Positions 1-6,891 of a DNA stretch of 9,899 nt are shown one piece after another. The stretch comes from Rhodobacteraceae bacterium UBA3087. GTDB lineage: Bacteria; Pseudomonadota; Alphaproteobacteria; Rhodobacterales; Rhodobacteraceae. The notes under the pieces were generated by a model. The model was not told the DNA's origin and made no database searches. It saw only the letters and a list, made by a program, of their open reading frames with translations. Location: positions 2,521 to 12,419 of the forward strand of contig DFBF01000202.1 in assembly GCA_002367285.1 (NCBI GenBank), written 5' to 3'. The position numbers and the translations under genes are program-made. Position 1 is the first letter of the stretch. The number at the start of each line of letters is the position of its first letter.

Positions 1-639
1 GAAGGCGCGCGCAAGGTGCTGGCCGTCGAAAAAGACAGCCGCGCCATGGCGCCACTGGCGGACATCCAGGCGGCCTATCCCGGACGGCTCGAGGTGATCA
101 ACGCCGACGCGCTGAAACTGAACCCGCTGGACCACCTGACCCCACCAATTCGCATCGTTGCCAACCTGCCCTATAACGTGGGCACCGAATTGCTGGTGCG
201 CTGGCTGACGCCGCCGACGTGGCCGCCGGTCTGGGACAGCCTGACGCTGATGTTCCAAAAAGAGGTCGCAGCCCGCATCACCGCGCAACCCGGCTCCAAG
301 GCTTACGGTCGCCTGGCAATCCTGTGCCAATGGCGCACGGACGCGCGCGTGGTGATGGAGCTTCCGCCCGAGGCCTTCACGCCGCCGCCCAAAGTTCACT
401 CCTCGGTCGTGCACCTTCAGGCCCTGCCGGAACCCCGCTTTCCGGCCGACGCCGCGAAACTGCAAAGCGTCGTTGCGACAGCCTTCAACCAGCGACGCAA
501 AATGCTGCGCGCCTCGCTCAAGGGCGTGCATCCCGACATCGAAGACGTGCTGATCTCGGTCGGCATCGCCCCCACCGCACGCGCCGAAACCATAGAACTC
601 GAAGCCTGGTGTGCCCTGGCCCGCGCCCTGAAAACCTGA
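1..639 (+). CDS. rsmA: 16S rRNA (adenine1518-N6/adenine1519-N6)-dimethyltransferase RsmA, 3' part
   Basis: This enzyme dimethylates two adjacent adenines in the 3'-terminal hairpin of 16S rRNA, using S-adenosylmethionine, late in 30S subunit assembly in the cytoplasm. The open frame runs in from base 1, so the N-terminus with the glycine-rich SAM loop lies outside; 212 residues are present against about 270-280 in the family. Counting from base 1, visible marks are VLAVEKD (6-12, the acidic SAM ribose-binding strand), NADAL (34-38), the catalytic NLPY motif (55-58), the conserved SKAYGRL (99-105), FTPPPKVHSSVV (126-137), and the C-terminal FNQRRKMLRASL block. It ends in TGA. The next gene is convergent, so rsmA closes its own transcription unit. 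In related bacteria it usually follows pdxA, which cannot be checked here. Identification is secure; only the start is missing. Confidence 0.97.
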   Translation, partial: EGARKVLAVEKDSRAMAPLADIQAAYPGRLEVINADALKLNPLDHLTPPIRIVANLPYNVGTELLVRWLTPPTWPPVWDSLTLMFQKEVAARITAQPGSKAYGRLAILCQWRTDARVVMELPPEAFTPPPKVHSSVVHLQALPEPRFPADAAKLQSVVATAFNQRRKMLRASLKGVHPDIEDVLISVGIAPTARAETIELEAWCALARALKT

Positions 640-652
640 CCTTTTCCTCTTG

Positions 653-690
653 CCCAAAATATCTTGGGGGCCAAAAATATCCTGGAGGGA
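653..690. repeat. imperfect tandem repeat, about 19 bases, two copies
   Basis: Two adjacent copies of a CCAAAAATATC(C/T)TGG-like unit occupy 653-670 and 671-690, just after rsmA. The first copy is itself nearly palindromic: CCCAA at 653-657 can pair with TTGGG at 664-668. Together with the hairpin that follows, this fills most of the gap between two convergent genes. Similar A/T-rich 'TATTTTTGG' strings after genes are familiar to me from Rhodobacterales genomes, but that is recollection and has not been tested here. Confidence 0.5.
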
Positions 691-716
691 GCCTCAGATC
701 CGTCAGGATCTGAGGC
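691..716. terminator. perfect 11-bp hairpin between convergent rsmA and ClC gene
   Basis: The arm GCCTCAGATCC (691-701) and its exact complement (706-716) enclose the 4-base loop GTCA. The position between two convergent stops suggests a bidirectional terminator. Neither strand has a clean T-run straight after the stem; on the minus strand an ATATTTTTGG stretch follows about ten bases later. It may therefore be a stabilising 3'-end hairpin or part of an interspersed repeat instead of a classical intrinsic terminator. Confidence 0.55.
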
Positions 717-775
717 GGAGGCAACGCCCCAAATCAAACACTCCTGTGTGCCAAAGGCCCCCAATTTGACAACGC

Positions 776-2464
776 TCAGGAATGTTCCTCGGCGGCGGTC
801 GCCGACAAGGCCCGGTTGAACGCCTGCAACGCATCGACGTGAAACAGCGCGCCCCACAGCTCGGGCGGGTCGCCCTCTCCGCCCAGGGTAACAACGGGGA
901 TGAACGACGCGCCGCTTGTTTCAAAGATCGGCATCACGGCCTCCAGTGTCGCATTGCCATCGACATAAATCCCCTGCTCGATCAGCTCCCAACAGGCGTC
1001 TTCATTGGCCGACTGCGCGCTGTCGCGCGAACGCATGATCCCCGCGACCCGCACCGTGGCCAGCAGATAGGCCTGCGGCCCCGCCGCCAGGTGAATGTTG
1101 CGCCGCTCCAACTGGGTCAGGAAGAAGGACCGGTCGACCAGGCGGCTGGCCAGCGCTGAGGACAGGCTGACCGCCGCCATCACCGCGATGCCGGTCTGCC
1201 AGTCGCCGGTCAGTTCGAATATGATCAACGTGGTAGATATCGGCGCGCCCAGAACGGCCGCGGCCACAGCCCCCATTCCGGCCAGCGCATAGATCGTTTC
1301 CGAGCCGGACACATCCGGGAACACGGCCGTGGCGATAAAGCCAAAGGCCAGCCCGGTCAGCGCCCCAACCATCAGCGCCGGTGAAAACACGCCCCCGCCC
1401 ATGCGCCCGGCCATGGTGATCGCCACCGCCACCACTTTGAGCACGGCAAACACCACCGCATTGTGCAGGGTCAAGGTCCCGGTCAGCGCCAGCGACGTCG
1501 TCTCGTATCCGACGCCGATGATATGGGGAAACCAGATCGCCAAAGCGCCCAGCATCAGCCCGGTCAGCGCCGGGCGCAGGATGCCTGGCAGGCGCAGCCG
1601 TGCGCAGGCCTCGGTGCCCAGATCGTCGGCGAAGAAGATCGCCTTCATCAGCACCACGGCCACCACGCCCGACACCAGGCCCAGCATCAGAAAGGCGGGC
1701 AGTTCGACGTAAAACGCCAGGCTGCCCTCGGCGGGCACAATGAATTCAGTCACATCGCCATATTCGATCCGGTTGATCACAGTGCCTGCGACGCTGGCGA
1801 TGGCGATGGGGGCAAAGGCGTGCACGGCAAAGTGGCGCAGCACAACCTCAAGCGCGAAAAGCGCGCCTGCAATGGGGGCGTTAAAGCTGGCCGATACGGC
1901 TGCCGCAACGGCACAGCCCAACAGGTCGCGCCCTGTGATACCATCGGCGTTGATGCGCGCCGACACCCAGGACGACACCACGGCGGCCATGTGCACCACA
2001 GGCCCCTCGCGTCCCGTTGATCCCCCCGTCGACAGCGTGATGAACGACGCCAGCGCCGAGCCGATCCCGGCGCGCTTTTCCACCCGCCCCTCCCACAGGG
2101 CGGCACCTTCGATCACGTCGGCAACACTGCGCACGCGCCCGTCATGGGTGAACCAGTTCAGGATCGCACCGACCGCCAGCCCCCCCGCCGCAGGCAGCAG
2201 CAGCACCCAGTACCAGGGCAGCGTTTCAACCCAGGAATGCAGATGCGCCAAATCATTGGTTCCATACAGCCTGGACTGTGTCCATTCGATACCTTTTCGG
2301 AAGAACAACGCGGCGAACCCGGCCGCGATTCCAATCACCAGGGCGATCAGCCAGAACTGCAATTGACTGGGCCCTTTGTCGCGCAACAGGCACCAGGCCC
2401 CGCGCGCACCGGCACATCCCCGCGCCCACTGGCGGAATAGATACAATTTTAATGGTCCTGCCAT
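776..2464 (-). CDS. ClC-family chloride channel or transporter with degenerate C-terminal CBS-like region
   Basis: This is an inner-membrane anion channel or antiporter of the ClC family, 562 residues with the start chosen here. Residues about 36-445 form the many-helix ClC core, including GREGP (151-155) with the gating glutamate E153, the FNAPIAGALF segment (194-203), and GGGVFSP (356-362) of the anion path. About 464-550 looks like a weak CBS-type regulatory domain. Three positions are unusual. The GSGIP selectivity motif is replaced by RSVAD (112-116). The position of the E. coli proton glutamate E203 is V207. The pore tyrosine Y445 corresponds to F448. The frame stays open back to 2686, but that would run through the neighbour's promoter and 5' end; the ATG at 2464 follows a GGGG run, and an ATG at 2491 is the alternative. 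It is divergent from the D-lactate dehydrogenase gene. The family is certain, the ion mechanism is not. Confidence 0.93.
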   Translation of the reverse strand: MAGPLKLYLFRQWARGCAGARGAWCLLRDKGPSQLQFWLIALVIGIAAGFAALFFRKGIEWTQSRLYGTNDLAHLHSWVETLPWYWVLLLPAAGGLAVGAILNWFTHDGRVRSVADVIEGAALWEGRVEKRAGIGSALASFITLSTGGSTGREGPVVHMAAVVSSWVSARINADGITGRDLLGCAVAAAVSASFNAPIAGALFALEVVLRHFAVHAFAPIAIASVAGTVINRIEYGDVTEFIVPAEGSLAFYVELPAFLMLGLVSGVVAVVLMKAIFFADDLGTEACARLRLPGILRPALTGLMLGALAIWFPHIIGVGYETTSLALTGTLTLHNAVVFAVLKVVAVAITMAGRMGGGVFSPALMVGALTGLAFGFIATAVFPDVSGSETIYALAGMGAVAAAVLGAPISTTLIIFELTGDWQTGIAVMAAVSLSSALASRLVDRSFFLTQLERRNIHLAAGPQAYLLATVRVAGIMRSRDSAQSANEDACWELIEQGIYVDGNATLEAVMPIFETSGASFIPVVTLGGEGDPPELWGALFHVDALQAFNRALSATAAEEHS

Positions 2465-2485
2465 GCCTACCCCGATTTCGCGGGC

Positions 2486-2514
2486 TTTCATCCCCGGCCC
2501 GCATGCCCTAGATT
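2486..2514 (+). promoter_or_regulatory. possible promoter for the D-lactate dehydrogenase gene
   Basis: TAGATT at 2509-2514 is a fair -10 element, and TTTCAT at 2486-2491, exactly 17 bases upstream, is a poor -35. Transcription would start near 2521 and give a leader of about 23 bases containing the ribosome binding site. The 79-base gap is shared with the divergent ClC gene, so the ClC promoter must overlap it or lie inside the dehydrogenase gene. Evidence is weak and rests on matching by eye. Confidence 0.28.
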
Positions 2515-2526
2515 GGCTCGGGTTAC

Positions 2527-2533
2527 AGGGGGG
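2527..2533 (+). promoter_or_regulatory. ribosome binding site deciding the dehydrogenase start
   Basis: AGGGGGG ends 10 bases before the ATG at 2544 but only 1 base before the ATG at 2535. The spacing favours 2544 as the real start, and excludes the far-upstream in-frame ATG at 2376, which lies inside the ClC gene. Confidence 0.55.
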
Positions 2534-2543
2534 AATGGATGGC

Positions 2544-3917
2544 ATGACCATCGACACCGCGCTCACCGAGCTTTCCATATTGTTAGGCGATCGGCTCAGT
2601 CGCTCCAAGTCCGATCTGGACGCACATGGACAATCCGAGAGCCATTTCGCCCCCGCACCGCCCGATGCGGTGCTGTGGCCGACCACGACCGATGAGGTCA
2701 GCCGGATTCTGGCGATCTGTCACGCCCATGATTGTCCGGTGATCGCCTATGGTGCGGGCACCTCGCTTGAGGGGCATACCAGCGCCATTCAGGGTGGCGT
2801 AACCCTGGACATGAGCCGCATGAACCAGCTGTTGTCAGCTGACCCCGGCGATATGGTCGCGGTGGTGCAACCGGGCCTGACGCGCGAAGAGCTGAACCTC
2901 GAGCTGCGCGCCACAGGCATGTTCTTTTCCGTCGATCCCGGTGCCAATGCCACCATCGGCGGCATGGCGGGCACGCGGGCCAGCGGCACGACGACGGTGC
3001 GCTATGGCTCGATGCGCGACAATGTGCTGGCGCTCGAGGTCGTGCTGGCCGATGGCCGGGTGATCCGCACCGGATCACGCGCCGCGAAATCAGCCGCCGG
3101 ATACGACCTGACCGCACTGTTTCTCGGCTCTGAAGGCACGTTGGGCGTGATCACCGAACTGACCCTGCGCCTGCAAGGTCAGCCCGAAGCGATTTCCGCC
3201 GGTGTCTGCGCCTTCAAACGGATCGAAGACGCCGTGGGGGCCGTGCAGCAGACCATCCAGATGGGCATTCCCATGGCCCGGATCGAATTCGTCGACACCA
3301 TGTCGGTGCGCGCCGTAAACGCCTATGCGGGCACGCAAATGCCCGAAGTGCCGCATCTGTTGGTGGAATTCCACGGATCAGACAGCGCGGTGGCACAAGA
3401 CGCCGACATGTTCGGCGAAATCGCGCGCGACTTTGGCGCGACGGGGTTTGAAAGCGCCACCCTGGCCGAAGACCGCAATCGGTTGTGGGAGGTCCGCCAC
3501 AAGGCCTATTACGCCTGTCTGGGTCTGCGCCCGGGCGCGCAAGCCATTGTCACCGACATCTGTGTGCCGATTTCCAAACTGGCCCAGGCCGTGACCGAAA
3601 CGCGTGCCGACATTGATGCGTCCCACATCCCCGGCCCGATCCTGGGCCATGTCGGTGACGGCAATTTCCACGCAATTTTGTTGGTCGACCGCGACAACCC
3701 GGTCGAAATGGCCGAAGCCAAACGTCTGGCCGCCCGCATGACCGAACGCGCCCTGGTCCTGGGCGGCACGGTGACCGGTGAACATGGCGTTGGCATGGGC
3801 AAACTGGCCTATATGCCAGCAGAACATGGCGCGGGCTGGGACGTAATGGGCGATATCAAACGCGCGCTGGATCCGACCGGCATCCTGAACCCCGGCAAGG
3901 TGATCCGTGGCAACTGA
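2544..3917 (+). CDS. FAD-linked D-lactate dehydrogenase (cytochrome) type oxidoreductase
   Basis: A flavoprotein of 457 residues in the family of D-lactate dehydrogenase (cytochrome), glycolate oxidase GlcD and D-2-hydroxyglutarate dehydrogenase. Such enzymes oxidise a D-2-hydroxy acid and pass electrons to cytochrome c or the quinone pool. The PCMH-type FAD domain fills about residues 40-220, with GAGTSLEGH (70-78) and GSEGTLGV (195-202). The C-terminal FAD-oxidase domain carries HVGDGNFH (369-376) and GEHGVGMGK (412-420), whose histidines and acidic residue bind the metal and substrate, and ends with the typical LDPTGILNPGK. The start at 2544 is set by the AGGGGGG site upstream and gives the usual family length; 2535 is possible. 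No signal peptide is seen. A small membrane-protein gene overlaps its 3' end. Overall likeness favours D-lactate over glycolate, as no glcE or glcF follows, but the substrate is inferred. Confidence 0.9.
   Translation: MTIDTALTELSILLGDRLSRSKSDLDAHGQSESHFAPAPPDAVLWPTTTDEVSRILAICHAHDCPVIAYGAGTSLEGHTSAIQGGVTLDMSRMNQLLSADPGDMVAVVQPGLTREELNLELRATGMFFSVDPGANATIGGMAGTRASGTTTVRYGSMRDNVLALEVVLADGRVIRTGSRAAKSAAGYDLTALFLGSEGTLGVITELTLRLQGQPEAISAGVCAFKRIEDAVGAVQQTIQMGIPMARIEFVDTMSVRAVNAYAGTQMPEVPHLLVEFHGSDSAVAQDADMFGEIARDFGATGFESATLAEDRNRLWEVRHKAYYACLGLRPGAQAIVTDICVPISKLAQAVTETRADIDASHIPGPILGHVGDGNFHAILLVDRDNPVEMAEAKRLAARMTERALVLGGTVTGEHGVGMGKLAYMPAEHGAGWDVMGDIKRALDPTGILNPGKVIRGN
3897..3900 (+). promoter_or_regulatory. 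ribosome binding site for the overlapping small gene
   Basis: AAGG lies 6 bases before the GTG at 3907, inside the last codons of the dehydrogenase gene. It supports translation of the small frame from that GTG and coupling to the upstream gene. Confidence 0.45.
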
Positions 3918-4131
3918 GCCGGGCAGACTGCGCCGAACCTATCGGCGTTTTCTGGCCTGGGTGCGCCTGCGGGTGCCACCTGGGCTGCGCCTGGTGCTGG
4001 GGTTTGGGGTGATGGTCGGCGGATTTCTCGGCTTTCTTCCCATTGTCGGATTTTGGATGATCCCGTTGGGTGTCGCGATCATGGCCCTGGACCTTCGTCC
4101 GCTATGGCGCAAATTTTGGATTTCCAGGTGA
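3907..4131 (+). CDS. small membrane protein, PGPGW-like, function unknown
   Basis: A 74-residue protein starting at GTG. The N-terminus is very basic (RLRRTYRRF at 7-15, then further Arg). A long hydrophobic stretch from about 26 to 62 is broken by FLPIVGFW (43-50), and a short basic tail RPLWRKFWISR follows. This arrangement, two membrane segments joined by a Pro/Gly/Trp turn, resembles the 'PGPGW' putative transmembrane family, though the exact motif is replaced by PIVGFW. The gene overlaps the dehydrogenase stop by 11 bases and has an AAGG site at good spacing, so the two are probably cotranscribed and translationally coupled. Basic residues at both ends suggest both termini face the cytoplasm. 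Nothing in the sequence shows a role; a functional link to D-lactate oxidation is not implied beyond the shared transcript. Confidence 0.72.
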   Translation: MATEPGRLRRTYRRFLAWVRLRVPPGLRLVLGFGVMVGGFLGFLPIVGFWMIPLGVAIMALDLRPLWRKFWISR

Positions 4132-4134
4132 TGA

Positions 4135-4155
4135 CAGGACGTTTGCAACGTCCTG
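4135..4155. terminator. perfect 9-bp hairpin between convergent genes
   Basis: CAGGACGTT (4135-4143), loop TGC, and the exact complement AACGTCCTG (4147-4155) form a compact hairpin four bases after the stop of the small membrane-protein gene and 40 bases beyond the recN stop on the other strand. Neither side has a T-run, so it is a plausible bidirectional terminator or 3'-end stabiliser, not a canonical intrinsic terminator. Confidence 0.55.
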
Positions 4156-4195
4156 AAAGCCTCTCGCGCGAAATTTGGAAGAAAGCAGTGGCGCG

Positions 4196-5845
4196 TCAGC
4201 CCAACAAGGCGCGGGCGGCTGCGCGGGCCTCATCTGTCACGGTGTCCCCGGACAGCATCCGCGCCACTTCGCCGATCCGTTCGACCGCGTCCAGCGGCAC
4301 CACGGTCGACCGGGTCAGGCCCTTGACGACCGATTTCTGCACCCGCCAGTGATGCGTGCCCAGAGCGGCCACTTGCGGTGAATGGGTGACGACCAGAACC
4401 TGGCCCCCGTCCGCCAGGGACGACAGACGCCGCCCGACCGCATCCGCCGTGGCGCCACCGACACCGCGGTCGATTTCATCAAAGATCATGGTCAGCCCGT
4501 CGGCGTGCCGGGTCAGACAGACCTTCAGCGCCAACAAAAAGCGGCTGAGTTCCCCGCCCGAGGCGATCTTGTTCAGCGGCCCGGACGGCGCACCGGGGTT
4601 GGTTGCGACGGTAAAGGTGACCGCGTCATGCCCTTCGGGGCCGGGGTCCGTGCGCGCCACATCCGTCGTGAACACGGCACGCTCCATTTTCAGAGGTGCC
4701 AGTTCGGCCCCCATGGCTTTGTCGAGCTTTCCAGCCGCCTTGGCCCGCTTGGCGCTGAGCCCATTGGCGGCGGTCTCAAACGAGGCCTGCGCCGTGTCGC
4801 GCGCCGCGTGCAAGGCGGCGATATCCGCGGCCCCGTGATCAATAGCGGCCAGTTTCACCCGCAAGCCATCGGCAAATGCGCCCAAATCATCCGGCAAGAC
4901 GCCATGTTTGCGGGCCAGACCGCGAATGGCGAACAGGCGTTCTTCGACCATTTCCAGTTCCGAGGGGTTGAAGCTGAGCTGATCCAGCGCCTGATCCACC
5001 CCCTGTGCGGCCTCTCCCAGTTCGACCATGGCGCGCCCCAGCGCTGCGATGGGCGCATCCAGCGTATCCCCGGCATCGCCCGCAACGCCGTCCAGCCAGC
5101 GCATCGCGTCGCCCATACGGCCCTCGGCGCCATCGCCATAGCCCAGGGCCTGCGCCGCTTTCCGGATGTCTTCGCCGATCCGCTCCGCTGCCTGCATCAT
5201 GCGGCGGCGGGCGTCCAGGTCTGCGTCTTCGCCGGGCGCGGGCGCCAGGGCGTCCAGCTCACCCACCGCGTGGCGCAGGAATTCTTCCTCGCTGCGCGCG
5301 GCCTCCAGCGCGATTTGCGCCGCAAGCAGGGACTTTTGCGCGCCAGACAAGGCCCGCCAGGCGGCCTTGCAGCCGGAAACAGCCCCCGCCAGACCGCCGA
5401 ATTCATCCAACAACATGCGATGGACGCGCGGGTTCAGCAGCCCGCGATCATCCTGTTGGCCGTGCAGTTCCACCAATGTGTCCGACAGCGCACGCAGCAC
5501 CTCGCCCGAGGCGCGCCGGTCATTGACCCAGGCTGTCTTGCGCCCATCAGCGCGGTTCACCCGGCGCAGAATCAGCTCGTCTTCTGCTGGAATTCCGGCC
5601 TGGTCCAACACCTGGCGCGCGGGGTGGTCGGGGCCCAGATCGAAACTGGCCAGCACTTCGCCCTGCTCTGCCCCCGTGCGCACCAAATCGGCCCGCCCGC
5701 GCCAACCCAGCACAAAACCCAGCGAATCCAACAAGATGGATTTGCCCGCGCCGGTTTCGCCGGTCAATACGTTCAGCCCCGGCTGGAACTCAAGCTCCAA
5801 CCGATCAATGATCAGCATATCGCGGATTTCAAGGACCCGAAGCAT
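4196..5845 (-). CDS. recN: DNA repair protein RecN (SMC-like ATPase)
   Basis: RecN is a cytoplasmic SMC-family ATPase recruited early to DNA double-strand breaks, where it assists RecA-dependent recombinational repair. The product has 549 residues, close to the 553 of E. coli. The N-terminal ATPase half shows Walker A GETGAGKS (29-36) and HGQQD (128-132). An Ala-rich coiled-coil region spans about 155-390. The C-terminal half has the ABC signature SGGELS (429-434), Walker B ending in FDEID (455-459), the D-loop region GVGG (461-464) and the switch histidine in VTHSP (486-490). The ATG at 5845 comes 6 bases after the bamD stop, so the gene is second in a bamD-recN transcript; AGGCGG just upstream of the ATG may serve as a close-set ribosome site. 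No SOS box was recognised upstream, consistent with transcription from the bamD promoter. The downstream neighbour is convergent. Confidence 0.96.
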   Translation of the reverse strand: MLRVLEIRDMLIIDRLELEFQPGLNVLTGETGAGKSILLDSLGFVLGWRGRADLVRTGAEQGEVLASFDLGPDHPARQVLDQAGIPAEDELILRRVNRADGRKTAWVNDRRASGEVLRALSDTLVELHGQQDDRGLLNPRVHRMLLDEFGGLAGAVSGCKAAWRALSGAQKSLLAAQIALEAARSEEEFLRHAVGELDALAPAPGEDADLDARRRMMQAAERIGEDIRKAAQALGYGDGAEGRMGDAMRWLDGVAGDAGDTLDAPIAALGRAMVELGEAAQGVDQALDQLSFNPSELEMVEERLFAIRGLARKHGVLPDDLGAFADGLRVKLAAIDHGAADIAALHAARDTAQASFETAANGLSAKRAKAAGKLDKAMGAELAPLKMERAVFTTDVARTDPGPEGHDAVTFTVATNPGAPSGPLNKIASGGELSRFLLALKVCLTRHADGLTMIFDEIDRGVGGATADAVGRRLSSLADGGQVLVVTHSPQVAALGTHHWRVQKSVVKGLTRSTVVPLDAVERIGEVARMLSGDTVTDEARAAARALLG

Positions 5846-5851
5846 GGCCGC

Positions 5852-6775
5852 CTAGAGCCATTCGCCCTTGATCAGCTGGCGATAGATCGTGGCCAGCCAA
5901 TTGTTGCCTTTTGCCGTGGGCTCCAGCCCCCGGGCTGACAACAAGGCATAACTGTCCTCATACCACTGGGTCGACTGGAAATTGTGGCCCAGGATGGCGG
6001 CGGCGGTCTGCGCCTCTTCCTCAAGCCCCAGTGACAGGTAGGCCTCGACCAGACGGTGCAGGGCTTCGGCCACATGGGTGGTGGTCTGGAACTGTTCGAC
6101 AACCACACGAAAGCGGCTGATCGACGAGGTGAAGTGCTTGCGTTTCAGGTAATACCGCCCGATTTCCATTTCCTTGGCCGCCAGGTGGTCGAAGGCCAGG
6201 TCGAATTTCAGGATCGCCGAGCGCGCGTATTCCGTGTCAGGATAGCGTTCGATCACCACGCGCAGCGCCTGAAGTGCCTGGAAGGTCAGGCCCTGATCAC
6301 GACCGATTTCGTCAATCTGGTCATAATAGCTGAGCGCCAGGATATACTGTGCATAGGCGGCATCTTCGGTGGCCGGATAGAAATCCAGGAACCGCTGCGC
6401 GCTGGCGCGGGATTGGTCATAGTCGCGGTTCTTGTGGTGCGAAAACGCCTGCATGATCAGCGCGCGTTTGGCCCATTCCGAATAGGGGTACAGGCGTTCG
6501 ACTTCGCCAAACCACTTGGCGGCGTCCTCATATTCGCCCTTCTCCAGGTCGTATTCGCCGCGCTTATAAATCTCTTCGGGCGTGTATTCTTCGATCGGTT
6601 TGCGTTCGACACGATTGCCGCCGCCCAGCCCGGCGAAAAATCCGCCGCCACCACCGCCGCCACCGCCGCCGCTGAACGGGCCACTGCCAATGCTGCCGCT
6701 GCCACCACAGCCAGCCAAAAGGGCCACCAAGGCCACAGACATCATCGTCGACTTCGAGAACCTGTCGCGCATCAT
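5852..6775 (-). CDS. bamD: outer membrane protein assembly factor BamD (lipoprotein)
   Basis: BamD is the essential lipoprotein of the BAM complex that, with BamA, folds beta-barrel proteins into the outer membrane. The 307-residue product begins with a lipoprotein signal peptide: a basic n-region (MMRDRFSK), a hydrophobic core, and the lipobox LAGC with the lipidated cysteine at 23. A glycine-rich linker follows (24-53, including ten consecutive Gly at 36-45). From about 60 onward come TPR-type helices, starting with YTPEEIYKRGEYDLEKGEYE and continuing with the conserved YPYSEWAKRA and FYPATEDAAYAQY stretches. The length exceeds the 245 of E. coli, as is common in alphaproteobacteria. Two ATGs are adjacent (6775 and 6772); AGG at 6783-6785 suits either. 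It lies 116 bases after lpxC and 6 bases before recN, so it probably heads its own two-gene unit. Confidence 0.95.
   Translation of the reverse strand: MMRDRFSKSTMMSVALVALLAGCGGSGSIGSGPFSGGGGGGGGGGFFAGLGGGNRVERKPIEEYTPEEIYKRGEYDLEKGEYEDAAKWFGEVERLYPYSEWAKRALIMQAFSHHKNRDYDQSRASAQRFLDFYPATEDAAYAQYILALSYYDQIDEIGRDQGLTFQALQALRVVIERYPDTEYARSAILKFDLAFDHLAAKEMEIGRYYLKRKHFTSSISRFRVVVEQFQTTTHVAEALHRLVEAYLSLGLEEEAQTAAAILGHNFQSTQWYEDSYALLSARGLEPTAKGNNWLATIYRQLIKGEWL
6641..6670 (-). repeat. (GGN)10 codon run in bamD coding for ten glycines
   Basis: Ten consecutive glycine codons, nine of them GGC or GGT, encode residues 36-45 of BamD, between the lipidated cysteine and the first TPR. It is a flexible tether between the lipid anchor and the folded part. 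Because the unit is three bases long, replication slippage would change linker length without shifting the frame. Confidence 0.8.
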
Positions 6776-6833
6776 TCCGGCGCCTACCCTATCAATCTGT
6801 TTTCACCCGAGGCCTGCGCCCCGGTTTGATCGC

Positions 6834-6864
6834 ATTATCCCTAGCACAGAAAAATTCCGGGCAA
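6834..6864 (-). promoter_or_regulatory. possible promoter for bamD-recN
   Basis: On the minus strand TTGCCC (6859-6864) could be a -35 and GATAAT (6834-6839) matches the -10 consensus in five of six bases. The 19-base spacer is longer than optimal. Start of transcription near 6827 would leave a leader of about 50 bases before the bamD ATG. The 116-base gap after lpxC otherwise shows no hairpin terminator, so read-through from lpxC also remains likely. Confidence 0.3.
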
Positions 6865-6891
6865 AATGGTGAATGGACGGTTTTTAGTGGC

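Noticed and set aside
417..924. Several overlapping minus-strand open frames around the rsmA 3' end (417-857, 518-724, 703-924)
   Set aside because: They cross the hairpin and tandem repeat, overlap rsmA or the ClC gene antisense or out of frame, and encode Arg/Pro/Ser-rich sequence without motifs.
2465..2686. N-terminal extension of the ClC gene back to 2686
   Set aside because: It would overlap the divergent dehydrogenase gene and its promoter, and the extra residues look unlike a ClC N-terminus.
4382..5938. 518-codon open frame on the plus strand, antisense to recN
   Set aside because: It runs opposite a certain recN gene; the translation has the Arg/Gln/Pro/His-rich make-up of an antisense frame in GC-rich DNA and no recognisable motif.
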